This document shows positions 46,578-55,412 of a DNA stretch of 64,000 nt, piece by piece. Under the pieces are notes generated by a model, which was given only the letters and a program-made list of their open reading frames with translations, searched no databases and was not told the DNA's origin. Origin of the DNA: Paraburkholderia sp. BL9I2N2. Lineage in GTDB: Bacteria; Pseudomonadota; Gammaproteobacteria; Burkholderiales; Burkholderiaceae. The translations under genes and the position numbers were made by a program. The first letter of the stretch is position 1; every line of letters starts with the position of its first letter. The stretch lies in NCBI RefSeq assembly GCF_004339745.1, contig NZ_SMGP01000001.1:2294001-2358000 (forward strand). Reading direction: 5' to 3'.

Positions 46578-47819
46578 CTAGGCAGAGTGACGCTTGCGGT
46601 AACCGTCGAGGAAGCGCGCGATGCGGTTGATCGAATCCGCGAGATCGTCCACGTTCGGCAGGAACACGACGCGGAAGTGATCCGGCGTTTTCCAGTTAAA
46701 GCCCGTGCCCTGCACGAGCAGCACACGCTCTTCCAGCAGAAGGTCGAGGATGAACTGCTGGTCGTCCTGAATCGGATAAATCTTCGGGTCCAGACGCGGA
46801 AACATGTACAGCGCCGCTTCGGGCTTCACGCAACTCACACCCGGGATGGCCGTCAACATGTCATACGCGAGTTCGCGCTGTTTGTACAGGCGCCCGGTCG
46901 GCACGATCAGGTCGTTGATGCTCTGATAGCCGCCGAGCGCGGTCTGGATCGCGTACTGGCCGGGCACGTTCGGGCACAGGCGCATGGACGCCAGAATGCC
47001 GAGCCCTTCGAAGTAGTCTTTGGCGTGACGGCGGTTCTCGCCGGCGGTCAGACCGGAGATGAACATCCAGCCGGCGCGGTAACCGCACGAACGGTAGCTC
47101 TTCGACAGACTGTTGAAGGTGACCGTGAGCACGTCTTCGGAGAGCGCCGCCATGGACGTGTGCTTCTTGCCGTCGTAGACGATCTTGTCGTAGACCTCGT
47201 CGGCGAAGATTACGAGGCCGTGCTGGCGGGCAATCTCGATCAGGCCGAGCAGCAGTTCGTCCGAATACAGCGCGCCGGTCGGATTGTTCGGGTTGATGAC
47301 CACGAGCGCGCGCGTGTTCGGCGTGATCTTCGCGCGAATGTCGTCGAGGTCGGGCATCCAGCTGTTCGATTCGTCGCAGATGTAATGCACCGGCGTGCCG
47401 CCCGACAGGCTCACGCCGGCGGTCCACAGCGGGTAATCGGGCGCGGGCAGCAGCACTTCGTCGCCGTCGTTCAAAAGGCCCTGCAACGCCATCACGATCA
47501 GCTCGGAGGCGCCGTTGCCGATGTAGATGTCGTCCAGTTCGACCCCGTGCACGCCCTTTTGCTGTGTGTAATGCATGATCGCCTTGCGCGCGGCGAACAC
47601 ACCCTTGGAATCGGAGTAACCCGACGAACCCGGCAGGTTCAGGATCATGTCCTGAATGATTTCGTCCGGCGCTTCGAAGCCGAACGGCGCGAGATTGCCG
47701 ATGTTCAGCTTGATGATGCGATGGCCCTCTTCTTCGAGCCGCTTCGCGTGTTCGAGGACGGGCCCGCGAATGTCATAACAGACATTCAACAACTTGTTGG
47801 ATTTGAGAATCGGTTTCAC
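46578..47819 (-). CDS. alaA: glutamate-pyruvate aminotransferase AlaA
   Basis: Class I PLP aminotransferase making alanine from pyruvate. It matches E. coli AlaA across its length (KSNKLLNVCYDIRGPVLEHA; ASELIVMALQGLLNDGDEVL; NPNNPTGALYSDELL; PLP lysine in FNSLSKSYRSCGYRAGWM). The GTG at 47819 gives a 413-residue protein, near the 405 of E. coli; an upstream start at 47918 would add 33 unrelated residues. A group II intron lies about 225 bases upstream in the same direction, so alaA expression may depend on splicing or on a promoter between them. Confidence 0.92.
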   Translation of the reverse strand: MKPILKSNKLLNVCYDIRGPVLEHAKRLEEEGHRIIKLNIGNLAPFGFEAPDEIIQDMILNLPGSSGYSDSKGVFAARKAIMHYTQQKGVHGVELDDIYIGNGASELIVMALQGLLNDGDEVLLPAPDYPLWTAGVSLSGGTPVHYICDESNSWMPDLDDIRAKITPNTRALVVINPNNPTGALYSDELLLGLIEIARQHGLVIFADEVYDKIVYDGKKHTSMAALSEDVLTVTFNSLSKSYRSCGYRAGWMFISGLTAGENRRHAKDYFEGLGILASMRLCPNVPGQYAIQTALGGYQSINDLIVPTGRLYKQRELAYDMLTAIPGVSCVKPEAALYMFPRLDPKIYPIQDDQQFILDLLLEERVLLVQGTGFNWKTPDHFRVVFLPNVDDLADSINRIARFLDGYRKRHSA

Positions 47820-48045
47820 GGCGGGCACTTCATCCTGGTTGATGGCTTGGGCGAACAGACGTGCGTTCCTCAGGCGCGCCAGCGGTGCATTGCACCGGTA
47901 CAGCAGCGAACAGAACACACACAGACAAAAGCAGACGAAAAGCGGCCGAAAGCGGGCAAAACCAAGGCGGGTAGCCGGTGGGCCGCACCCGTGGACTCAG
48001 CGCGGCTTGTGGCGGCACATGAGCGAGGGGCGCCGCAAAGCGGCT
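47820..48045. other. alaA upstream region, 3' flank of the intron
   Basis: About 225 bases from the intron's 3' end to the alaA start. The first 3'-exon bases form a small hairpin (GCCGC, TTT, GCGGC). A promoter for alaA was not recognised. Confidence 0.35.
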
Positions 48046-48086
48046 GTAGGGTAGCCCCCTTTCCTCTCGGAAAAGGGGCCCCCTTG

Positions 48087-48120
48087 GAACTGTACGTGCG
48101 GCTTTCACCGCATACAGCTC
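48087..48120 (-). ncRNA. group II intron domain V
   Basis: The catalytic hairpin. It opens GAGCTGTATGCGG, has a GAAA loop and closes CCGCACGTACAGTTC. Length is exactly the usual 34 nt. Confidence 0.9.
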
Positions 48121-48142
48121 GAGCCTACAAACAATGCCTCGT

Positions 48143-49843
48143 CTATAACGGGGCCGGCTTCGATACTACAAGTTTACCAGCGTGCACTTGCTGATGGCAG
48201 TGCGGGTGAAGCAGCACCCGGTTGGACAACGCGTCCGACCCGCCATGCATCCGATATTCCAGATGATGGTCATGCCAGCCGGTCTCGTCCGTCAAGGCGC
48301 AGCCACAGTGCGCACACAACCCGTTCTGTGACATATATAGCATCGCCCATTGCTTCCGGTAACGCACCGATTCCCACATGCGCTCCTGACGCAACTGTTC
48401 GCCATACTGCTCCCACATCGGATCAAAGGGGTGGTAATCCCCTTTCACCTTCTTGTGCCGTTTGATAACCGTACCGTTGATCTGGTACAGCTCAAACAGT
48501 CCTTTGCTGCCGTCTTTCCAAACCACGGGAGCAGCGAACACCCATTGACGCTCGCCAACTGAGTGGAAGTACTTCTGCCCCACCCAGCGGGCGTTCTTCT
48601 GCGGATGCCGCCTCTTTGACCACCACCAGAGTCTCCGAAAAACCAGATACTCCATGCGGTTGTACGCCTGCTTGGCAACCACCGGACTGTGGTACTGCGC
48701 CCAGCCCCGTAGCATCGGGTTCAGCAAACGGATCAGATCCTCCTGCCTCACCGTCTTGTGGCCACTGATCGTTTCCGACACCTTGCGATAGAACGTTTGC
48801 ACGTTCTTCTTACTCGGCTTGATAAGTAGTTTTCCCGAGTACTTCCGGAAATTCCACCCCAGGAAATCGAAGCCGTCCTCGATGTGGGTAATCCGCGTTT
48901 TCTCCTCCGACAGTTGCAGCCCCCGAACAGCAAGGAATGCTTCCACCCAAGGCCTGATCTCGCTTTCCAGCACCTCTTTCGAGTCACCGGTAATCACGAA
49001 GTCATCCGCGTACCGCACCACATTCACCTTCAGCTTCTTCGCCTTCGCGATCCCGAATTTCGCACCGAGGTGCGCAACCAGTTCACGTTCCAGCCCGTTC
49101 AGCGTCACGTTTGCCAGCGTCGGGGAGATGATCCCTCCCTGCGGCGTACCGGCCTCAGTCGCCTGTAGCTGCCCCTTGTAAATCAGGCCAGCCTTCAGCC
49201 ACTTGCGCAGGATCTCCCGGTCCATCAGGACATGGTTCTCCAGCCACTCGTGGTTGATGTGATCGAAGCATCCCTTGATATCCGCCTCCAGCACCCAGCG
49301 GGCAGAGCCCTTCTGGGACATGGCGACAAAAATCTGGGACATGGCGTCGGCCGTCGAGCGGTTGATCCTGAACCCGTACGAGTTCGGGTCGCTCGTGGAC
49401 TCTGCCACCGGCTCCAGTGCCAGCAGATACAGGGCCTGCATCGCCCTGTCCCGCATGGTCGGAATGCCCAGAGGGCGCTCCTTCCCATTGGCCTTGGGAA
49501 TAAAGACCCTCCGTAATGGCAGAGGCCTGTATCCACGCCGCTTCAACCTGCCGATGGCTTCCCATCGGCGTTCAGGCGAATCCCATAGTTCGCGATCGAC
49601 TCCAGCCGTTCGCGCACCCTGGTTCTGCGTAACACGTCGCACCGCGTACAACTTTGCGGACAACGTGCGGGTCAGCATCCGTTGCAGGGCTTTCACCCTG
49701 CGCCAGTCGCCTTCCCGCGTCGCCTTCGCAATTCGAATCTGCATCCCTCTCACGTTCCGTTCGACTCGACGCCAATCTACGGCGTACCAGTTGTCCGGCG
49801 CGTGGGAAAGCGCAGATCCATCCTTTCGGACGGATACTTTCAT
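48143..49843 (-). CDS. ltrA: group II intron reverse transcriptase/maturase (LtrA family)
   Basis: Multifunctional intron protein of 566 residues. An N-terminal RT domain (WRRVERNVRGMQIRIAKAT, GARTAGVD) leads to RT blocks with PLGIPTMRDRAMQ, AGTPQGGIISP and the catalytic YADD. The maturase X domain contains LNPMLRGWAQYHS. A C-terminal HNH endonuclease has CAHCGCAL and HHLEYRMHGG, with a closing H/C pair. All domains appear intact, so the intron should be able to splice and move by target-primed reverse transcription. The ATG follows a GGAG site. Confidence 0.95.
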   Translation of the reverse strand: MKVSVRKDGSALSHAPDNWYAVDWRRVERNVRGMQIRIAKATREGDWRRVKALQRMLTRTLSAKLYAVRRVTQNQGARTAGVDRELWDSPERRWEAIGRLKRRGYRPLPLRRVFIPKANGKERPLGIPTMRDRAMQALYLLALEPVAESTSDPNSYGFRINRSTADAMSQIFVAMSQKGSARWVLEADIKGCFDHINHEWLENHVLMDREILRKWLKAGLIYKGQLQATEAGTPQGGIISPTLANVTLNGLERELVAHLGAKFGIAKAKKLKVNVVRYADDFVITGDSKEVLESEIRPWVEAFLAVRGLQLSEEKTRITHIEDGFDFLGWNFRKYSGKLLIKPSKKNVQTFYRKVSETISGHKTVRQEDLIRLLNPMLRGWAQYHSPVVAKQAYNRMEYLVFRRLWWWSKRRHPQKNARWVGQKYFHSVGERQWVFAAPVVWKDGSKGLFELYQINGTVIKRHKKVKGDYHPFDPMWEQYGEQLRQERMWESVRYRKQWAMLYMSQNGLCAHCGCALTDETGWHDHHLEYRMHGGSDALSNRVLLHPHCHQQVHAGKLVVSKPAPL

Positions 49844-50733
49844 GCTGCTCTCCTACCTTGGGTTGATCATTCCCACAGCAGAAGGCGCATCTTCCCCAGC
49901 GGGGTAGACACACCCCGCTGGGGAACAACAGTTGAACAGGTATGGACGCATGCGCCCATACATCATCCAGGTACTACGCACGGACGCAAGCGCCCATGTC
50001 TCACCAAGTCATAAGGTCTGTCAGCCATCTTGCGACGGTAGACCAGACGGAAGTCTGCCCGCTTTCGCGTGAGGTAATGTCTCAACCCCTATCCGGGCCA
50101 TTACAGCCCGGCATTCGCTTTTTCCGTCCTCCCATACCCGCACCGTCAACAGCGTTCCTTGCGGTCCACCTGCCAGCCAGACTGCGCTGGCGACGATACG
50201 GGCTTACCGCGTTCCCGGCATGTCACACGACTGACTTAGGTTCTGCCTATTCCCCGACGGTCCAACGACGACGCAATCCGACCTTCTAGCGGATTGACCG
50301 ACCGCTCACCTTTTGGTTAGTGCCTGTCAGCAGCTTTGGCACTGCATTATTAACGAGGTTTAACAGCAGTTCACTTGCATTAACCTTATCAGCCAGCCTA
50401 GCTCCTCGACCCCATTGCTGCTAGGAGTCTCCGGATGACCACCTCACGGCACTCACCCGCCCGAAACTTCCGGGGGCTACGTTGTCAGAGAAGCTTCATA
50501 CCCCACCGCTACCAGTGACGCACGTCCTCCTAGGCTACTGCTGGTCGTACAGCAGGTTCCCTCTCCCGCACTAAGCCGCGGGCTGGAACAATGACACACC
50601 GAGCTTGCGCTCGACACACCTGAAAATCACATACTCCAATCCGCTTTGTTAGCGGAGTTGAAGCCGCTAACTGGGCGGGACCTGACGGTAATCAGGCCAA
50701 TGCAATTACGCACACGGGTCCGAAGACTCGCAC

Positions 50734-51069
50734 GCGTGTAAGGCAGCGATTCCAAACCGTACAGCGCTCAGTTTCGCTTGCTACACAAGGGGTGGCCACA
50801 AGGTGCCACCAATGGGACGGCTTTCGCCGTCCAGTCGATGCGACTCGCGTCGCACAAAAAGTTATAATTTAGCGGATTTTGGCCGACTTCCGCAATGCAC
50901 CAACCGCAACGGCAAGCCTTTTCGGCCGCTTGTGACCCGCTTGTGACCGGGTTGTGCCCCGTTTGTGCCCCATGCGCGTGTCCCACTCGCGTCGAATCGC
51001 CCTGCTTCGGCTCAAGCCGGTCAGGCCGCCCACACGCATGATGTCTCACGACGACTTCGGAAAACCAAT
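50734..51069. other. intron 5' flank and Mth938-like gene upstream region
   Basis: About 335 bases. A TATAAT at 50863-50868 (plus strand) may be the -10 of the following gene, though no strong -35 is found. The rest is unassigned. The host gene or leader interrupted by the intron is not evident. Confidence 0.4.
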
Positions 51070-51444
51070 TTGAAATTACATCAGGATTCGAGCGGCGCCC
51101 TCAACACCGTCACCGGCTACGGCGCCGACTACGTCGAAATCAATCTGGTGCGCCATTCGGGCAGCATTCTCGTGCTGCCGGACGCACCGGTCGTCCCTTG
51201 GCCCGTCTCCTCTTTCGAGCAGCTCAGTGCCGAGCACTTCGCCATGCTGGTCGACTCCGCGCCCGAAGTGGTGGTGTTCGGCAGCGGCGAACGGCTGCGC
51301 TTTCCGCATCCGCGCCTGATCGCCGCGCTCACTGCGAAGCGCATCGGCGTCGAAACGATGGACTTCAAGGCCGCCTGCCGCACGTACAACATTCTGATGG
51401 CCGAGGGCCGCAAGGTCGCGGCCGCGCTGCTGATCGAAGCCTAG
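51070..51444 (+). CDS. Mth938-like domain protein
   Basis: The 124-residue protein belongs to the DUF498 (Mth938/Xcc1710-like) family: YGADYVEINLVRHSGSILVLP, EVVVFGSGERLRFPHPRLI and the C-terminal MDFKAACRTYNILMAEGRKV. The family has no firmly known bacterial function; the human relative is the complex I assembly factor NDUFAF3. A TTG at 51070 is taken as the start because it gives the family N-terminus; an ATG-side extension to 50965 is unrelated in sequence. Confidence 0.8.
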   Translation: MKLHQDSSGALNTVTGYGADYVEINLVRHSGSILVLPDAPVVPWPVSSFEQLSAEHFAMLVDSAPEVVVFGSGERLRFPHPRLIAALTAKRIGVETMDFKAACRTYNILMAEGRKVAAALLIEA

Positions 51445-51857
51445 AGCCGTGGTCGCGCTGCCGGCCTGGAGCGTGTCGGTTGCAACGCGCGCGCGGGCTG
51501 CTTTGCAACTTGTCCGGGGCGTTCGCGCCACCGCGTTGAAGCGCACGCCCTGGCCGCGTCACGGCCGATAACGTACACTGCGCGCCATTGATTGCCGGAC
51601 CGCCAGTCTGAGCATGACCGCGCGCGCCGCCAGCGACCTCTGTCGACGGAAGGTGAAGCAAGCGCCGCCGTCGAGGCTAGCGGCGCGTCGCAACGCAACC
51701 AGAACGCCACGCGGACGGTCTCATGCACGCGCGCCCCGAGGATGGCCGTCCCGCCAGGCGCCCGCCGCCTCGCGGGCGACCGCCCGCCTGAACGGTCGCC
51801 ATTTCCGAACAACACCGCTTCGCCGCCCGCGCGGCGTCGCCACAAAGGTTGAAATCC
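51445..51857. other. intergenic region before arnT
   Basis: About 410 GC-rich bases. Overlapping ORFs on both strands are frame shadows or composition artefacts with no recognisable product. A promoter for arnT is expected here but I cannot place it. Confidence 0.35.
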
Positions 51858-53600
51858 ATGAACGATACGCCGTCCAGGCTACCGCTCAACCGCACCACGA
51901 TCCTGCTGCTGGTGCTGGCCCTTGCCGTGATCTGGTTCGTGCCGCTCGGCTGGCGCCACCTGCTGCCGAGCGACGAAGGCCGCTACGCCGAAATGGCGCG
52001 CGAGATGTTCACCACCGGCGACTGGATCACGCCGCGCTACAACGGCTACAAGTATTTCGAAAAGCCGCCGCTGCAAACCTGGGCGAACGCGCTCACGTTC
52101 GCGTGGTTCGGCATCGGCGAATGGCAGGCGCGGCTCTACACGGCGCTGACGGGCTTTGCCGGCGTGCTGCTGGTCGGCTTCACCGGCGCGCGCGTGTTCA
52201 ACGCGGCGACCGGCGTGTTCGCGGCGATCGTGCTGGCGACTTCGCCGTACTGGAACCTGATGGGCCACTTCAACACGCTCGACATGGGCCTGTCGTTCTG
52301 GATGGAGCTGACGCTTTGCGCGCTGCTGCTCGCGCAGCGGCCCAACCTGCCGACCGCCTGCGTGCGCGGCTGGATGTGGGTGTGCTGGGGCTCGATGGCG
52401 CTGGCGGTGCTCTCCAAGGGACTCGTCGGCGTGATCCTGCCGGGTGCGGTGCTCGTGCTGTACACGGTGATCGCGCGCGATTGGGCCGTGTGGAAGCGCC
52501 TGCATCTGATCGGTGGCCTGATCGTGTTCTTCGCGATCGTCACGCCGTGGTTCGTGCTGGTGCAGCAGCGCAACCCGGAATTCCTGAACTTCTTCTTCAT
52601 CGTTCAGCAGTTCAAGCGCTATCTGACGCCCGAGCAGAACCGTCCGGGACCGTTCTACTACTTCGTGCCGGTGATGATCGTCGGCTTCCTGCCGTGGCTC
52701 TCGGTGACGCTGCAAAGCGTGCGCCACGCGTGGCGCCTGCCGCGCCAGCCGAACGGCTTCGCACCGGTCACGCTGATGCTGACGTGGACCGTCTTCATCT
52801 TCCTGTTCTTCAGCGCGTCGCATTCGAAGCTGCTGTCTTACACGCTGCCGATCGCGCCGCCGATCGCGCTGCTGATCGGCATGTACCTGCCGCTCGTCAC
52901 GCGCGAACAACTGCGCCGCCATCTCGCCGGCTATGCACTTTTTCTCGTAGTCGCCGCGTTTGCCGCGTTGTTCATGTCGCGCTTCGGCAGCGCCCGCAAT
53001 CCGGCCGAACTCTATGCGGAGTACCGCACGTGGGTGCTGGCGGCGCTCGCGGTCGCCTTCGTGCTGACGCTGGCCGCGCTGTGGCTGAACCGCCGCAGCC
53101 GGGCCGGCAGCCTCGGTGCCGTCGCCACCTTCGGCGCGGCGTGGCTGCTGCTCGGCACCATCGCCGGCACGGGTCACGACGTGTTCGGCCGCCTGAGTTC
53201 CGGCGCGCCGCTTGCGCCCGCCATCAAGGCGGAGATCGCGAAGTTGCCGGCGGATACGCCGTTCTACTCGGTAGGCGTGCTCGACCACACGATGCCGTTC
53301 TATGTCGACCACGCCATGATCATGGTCGAGCATCCGGACGAACTGGCGTTCGGCGTGTCCGTCGAGCCGCAGAAATGGATTCCCACCATCGATGCCTGGA
53401 TCGAGCGCTGGAAGGCCGACCGCTACGCGCTCGCACTGCTCCCGCCGCCGACCTACGACCGGCTCCTCAAGGAAGGCCTGCCGATGCAGGTTATCGCCCG
53501 TGACTCGCGCCGCGTGGTGGTGGAAAAGCCGCTGGCCACGCCCGGCGCGCCGGCAACCGACGCATCGGCACCCGCGTCAGTAGAAAAACCACAACAATGA
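51858..53600 (+). CDS. arnT: 4-amino-4-deoxy-L-arabinose lipid A transferase ArnT
   Basis: GT-C membrane glycosyltransferase that moves L-Ara4N from undecaprenyl phosphate to lipid A on the periplasmic side, lowering net negative charge and giving polymyxin resistance. The 580-residue protein has about 12 membrane segments and the conserved first loop LLPSDEGRYAEMAREMFTTG with acidic residues, then YFEKPPLQTW. ATG at 51858 follows AAAGG; the in-frame TTG at 51849 is not needed. It is the first gene of the arn group, here at the front and not after arnD as in E. coli. Confidence 0.9.
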   Translation: MNDTPSRLPLNRTTILLLVLALAVIWFVPLGWRHLLPSDEGRYAEMAREMFTTGDWITPRYNGYKYFEKPPLQTWANALTFAWFGIGEWQARLYTALTGFAGVLLVGFTGARVFNAATGVFAAIVLATSPYWNLMGHFNTLDMGLSFWMELTLCALLLAQRPNLPTACVRGWMWVCWGSMALAVLSKGLVGVILPGAVLVLYTVIARDWAVWKRLHLIGGLIVFFAIVTPWFVLVQQRNPEFLNFFFIVQQFKRYLTPEQNRPGPFYYFVPVMIVGFLPWLSVTLQSVRHAWRLPRQPNGFAPVTLMLTWTVFIFLFFSASHSKLLSYTLPIAPPIALLIGMYLPLVTREQLRRHLAGYALFLVVAAFAALFMSRFGSARNPAELYAEYRTWVLAALAVAFVLTLAALWLNRRSRAGSLGAVATFGAAWLLLGTIAGTGHDVFGRLSSGAPLAPAIKAEIAKLPADTPFYSVGVLDHTMPFYVDHAMIMVEHPDELAFGVSVEPQKWIPTIDAWIERWKADRYALALLPPPTYDRLLKEGLPMQVIARDSRRVVVEKPLATPGAPATDASAPASVEKPQQ

Positions 53601-53625
53601 CCCCATATCAGGATCTAACCGTTCG

Positions 53626-53997
53626 ATGAACCCGATTTCCCTCTTTTGCATTCTTGCAGGCGTCACGTTGAACGCTGGTGCGCAGTTGCTGCTCAAAGCC
53701 GGTACGAATGCCGTTGGACACTTCGAATTCACCCGTGCGAACATCCTGCCCATCGCCTTTCGCCTGGCAACCCAGCCGCCGATCATCGGCGGGCTGGCCT
53801 GTTATGTGATCAGCGTGGCGGTGTGGATCATCGGGCTGTCGCGGGTGGACGTGTCGATCGCCTATCCGATGCTGTCGCTCGGCTACGTCGTCAATGCGTT
53901 CGCGGCGTGGTATCTGTTTGGCGAAGTGCTGTCGGTACAGAAGCTGATCGGTATCGGCATCATCCTGATCGGCGTGCTGGTGCTGGCGCGCAGCTAG
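53626..53997 (+). CDS. SMR/EamA-type small membrane protein (ArnE/ArnF-like)
   Basis: The 123-residue protein has four hydrophobic helices (opening NPISLFCILAGVTLNAGAQL and closing KLIGIGIILIGVLVLARS). In E. coli ArnE and ArnF form the flippase for undecaprenyl-phosphate-L-Ara4N. Only one such gene is present here, between arnT and arnB, so it may act as a homodimer. The position makes this role likely, but a generic SMR exporter cannot be excluded by sequence. Confidence 0.8.
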   Translation: MNPISLFCILAGVTLNAGAQLLLKAGTNAVGHFEFTRANILPIAFRLATQPPIIGGLACYVISVAVWIIGLSRVDVSIAYPMLSLGYVVNAFAAWYLFGEVLSVQKLIGIGIILIGVLVLARS

Positions 53998-54110
53998 ATG
54001 CCGCGATCCGGGGCAACGGTGTGCCGGACACAATTTATTACTGTTTATCGCCAGCGCCGACTGGGAAGATGCAGACGGCAAAAGAAACCGTAAGCGGGCA
54101 ACCCAACCGG

Positions 54111-54143
54111 CTAAGGAATCCGTAAGGTTGACCACGGTATGCT
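54111..54143 (+). promoter_or_regulatory. putative OmpR-type direct repeat and -10 before arnB
   Basis: Hexamers CTAAGG (54111-54116) and GTAAGG (54122-54127) are five bases apart, an 11-bp period. They are followed after 10 bases by TATGCT (54138-54143). Activators such as PmrA and PhoP bind repeats with this spacing just upstream of the -10. The hexamers do not exactly match either consensus. Confidence 0.4.
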
Positions 54144-54254
54144 GTGCGGTTGCGCCCTTTTTTGCCGCGGCCTGGATTTGCGCACAATTTGCGCTCAGTG
54201 TGTGGTTTACTTCGCGCCCTTCGGGTTGCGCCCTTTCAATCGAGCGAAGCATTC

Positions 54255-55406
54255 ATGAGCCAGTCAACAGTCCCGTTCTTGCCTTTTGTCAAACCCGAGA
54301 TCGATGAGGAAACGATTCAGGGCGTCGCCGACGTGCTGCGCTCCGGCTGGATCACCACCGGCCCGCAGAACCAGAAATTCGAAGCGGCGCTCTCCGAGTT
54401 CTGCGGCGGCCGTCCGGTGCGCACGTTCAATTCGGGCACGGCGACGCTGGAGATCGGCCTGCGCATCGCCGGCGTGGGCGAAGGCGACGAAGTCATCACG
54501 ACACCGGCCTCGTGGGTTTCGACCAGCAACGTGATCTATGAAGTGGGCGCGACGCCGGTGTTCGTCGATATCGACCCGGCCACCCGCAATATCGACCTCG
54601 ACCTGCTCGAAAAGGCCATCACGCCGCGCACCAAGGCGCTGCTTCCGGTGTATCTGTCGGGCCTGCCGGTCGACATGGACCGTCTGTACGAGATCGCCCG
54701 CGCCCACAAGCTGCGCGTGATCGAAGACGCCGCGCAGGCGTTCGGCTCGACGTGGAAAGGCGAGCGCATCGGCAAGCTGGGCGACATGGTCTCGTTCAGC
54801 TTCCATGCGAACAAGAACCTCACCTCGATCGAAGGCGGCGCGCTGGTGCTGAACAACGAGGAAGAAGCGATCCTCGCGCAAAAATACCGCCTGCAGGGCA
54901 TCACGCGCACCGGCTTCGACGGCATGGACTGCGACGTGCTCGGCGGCAAATACAACCTGACGGATGTCGCCGCGCGCGTCGGCCTCGGCCAGTTGCCGCA
55001 TCTGAAGCGTTTCCTCGCGCAGCGCAGGAAACTGGTCCGCGCGTATTTCGCGGGCCTGGAAGGTGGCGCGGCGTTGAAACTGGGAGTCGGCCTGCCATTT
55101 GCTGACCTTGAAAACAGCAACTGGCACATGTTCCAGATCACGCTGCCGCTCGAGAAACTGTCGATCGACCGCGCCGGCTTCATGGGTCAGTTGAAGGAGC
55201 GCGGCATCGGCTCGGGCGTGCACTACCCGGCGATCCACTTGTTCTCGCTGTACCGCGCGCGCGGCTTCAAGGAAGGCATGTTCCCGCATGCGGAGCGGTT
55301 CGGCGCGACCAACGTCACGCTGCCGCTCTTCACGTTGATGAACGAAGGCGACGTGGAGCGCGTGTGCCGCGCGGTCAATGAAATTTGCGAACAATACGGA
55401 AAATAA
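54255..55406 (+). CDS. arnB: UDP-4-amino-4-deoxy-L-arabinose aminotransferase ArnB
   Basis: PLP enzyme of the DegT/DnrJ/EryC1 family that aminates UDP-4-keto-pentose to UDP-L-Ara4N. The 383-residue protein has the start FLPFVKPEIDEETIQGV, the EDAAQAFGSTWKG motif and the PLP lysine at about 187 (SFHANKNLTS). Length matches E. coli ArnB. The ATG at 54255 excludes 37 non-family residues of the ORF. A 257-base gap with a possible promoter separates it from the gene before; arnC follows by six bases. Confidence 0.94.
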   Translation: MSQSTVPFLPFVKPEIDEETIQGVADVLRSGWITTGPQNQKFEAALSEFCGGRPVRTFNSGTATLEIGLRIAGVGEGDEVITTPASWVSTSNVIYEVGATPVFVDIDPATRNIDLDLLEKAITPRTKALLPVYLSGLPVDMDRLYEIARAHKLRVIEDAAQAFGSTWKGERIGKLGDMVSFSFHANKNLTSIEGGALVLNNEEEAILAQKYRLQGITRTGFDGMDCDVLGGKYNLTDVAARVGLGQLPHLKRFLAQRRKLVRAYFAGLEGGAALKLGVGLPFADLENSNWHMFQITLPLEKLSIDRAGFMGQLKERGIGSGVHYPAIHLFSLYRARGFKEGMFPHAERFGATNVTLPLFTLMNEGDVERVCRAVNEICEQYGK

Positions 55407-55412
55407 GCGGAA

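Larger units (their letters stand above)
48046..50733 (-). mobile_element. group II intron (retroelement)
   Basis: A self-splicing intron encoding an intact maturase. Domain V is a 34-nt hairpin at 48087-48120 with the conserved CGGTGAAAGCCG core. Domain VI (48046-48086) has the likely branch-point A seven bases from the end, and the intron closes with CCCTAC, fixing the 3' end at 48046. The 5' end is uncertain: GUGYG motifs occur at 50733, 50715 and 50619, and 50733 is given as the outer limit. Domains I-III occupy about 770-890 bases before the ORF. It is in the same direction as alaA. Confidence 0.85.

Noticed and set aside
48020..48045. Small hairpin at the intron's 3' exon as evidence for a class C (terminator-targeting) intron
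   Set aside because: Class C introns sit downstream of a terminator stem in the 5' exon and lack the HNH domain. Here the hairpin is in the 3' exon and the HNH domain is present.
48143..49843. Possible toxin-antitoxin or retron reverse transcriptase
   Set aside because: The maturase X domain, HNH domain and flanking domains V and VI identify a group II intron protein.
50656..50680. GTTAGCGG...CCGCTAAC hairpin resembling an integron attC site
   Set aside because: The arms are in the reverse order to attC (which begins RYYYAAC and ends GTTRRRY), there is no integrase, and the hairpin fits group II intron domain I or its flank.
51614..53503. A 629-codon open frame overlapping arnT on the same strand
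   Set aside because: Another frame of arnT; Arg/Ala-rich with no membrane segments or motifs.
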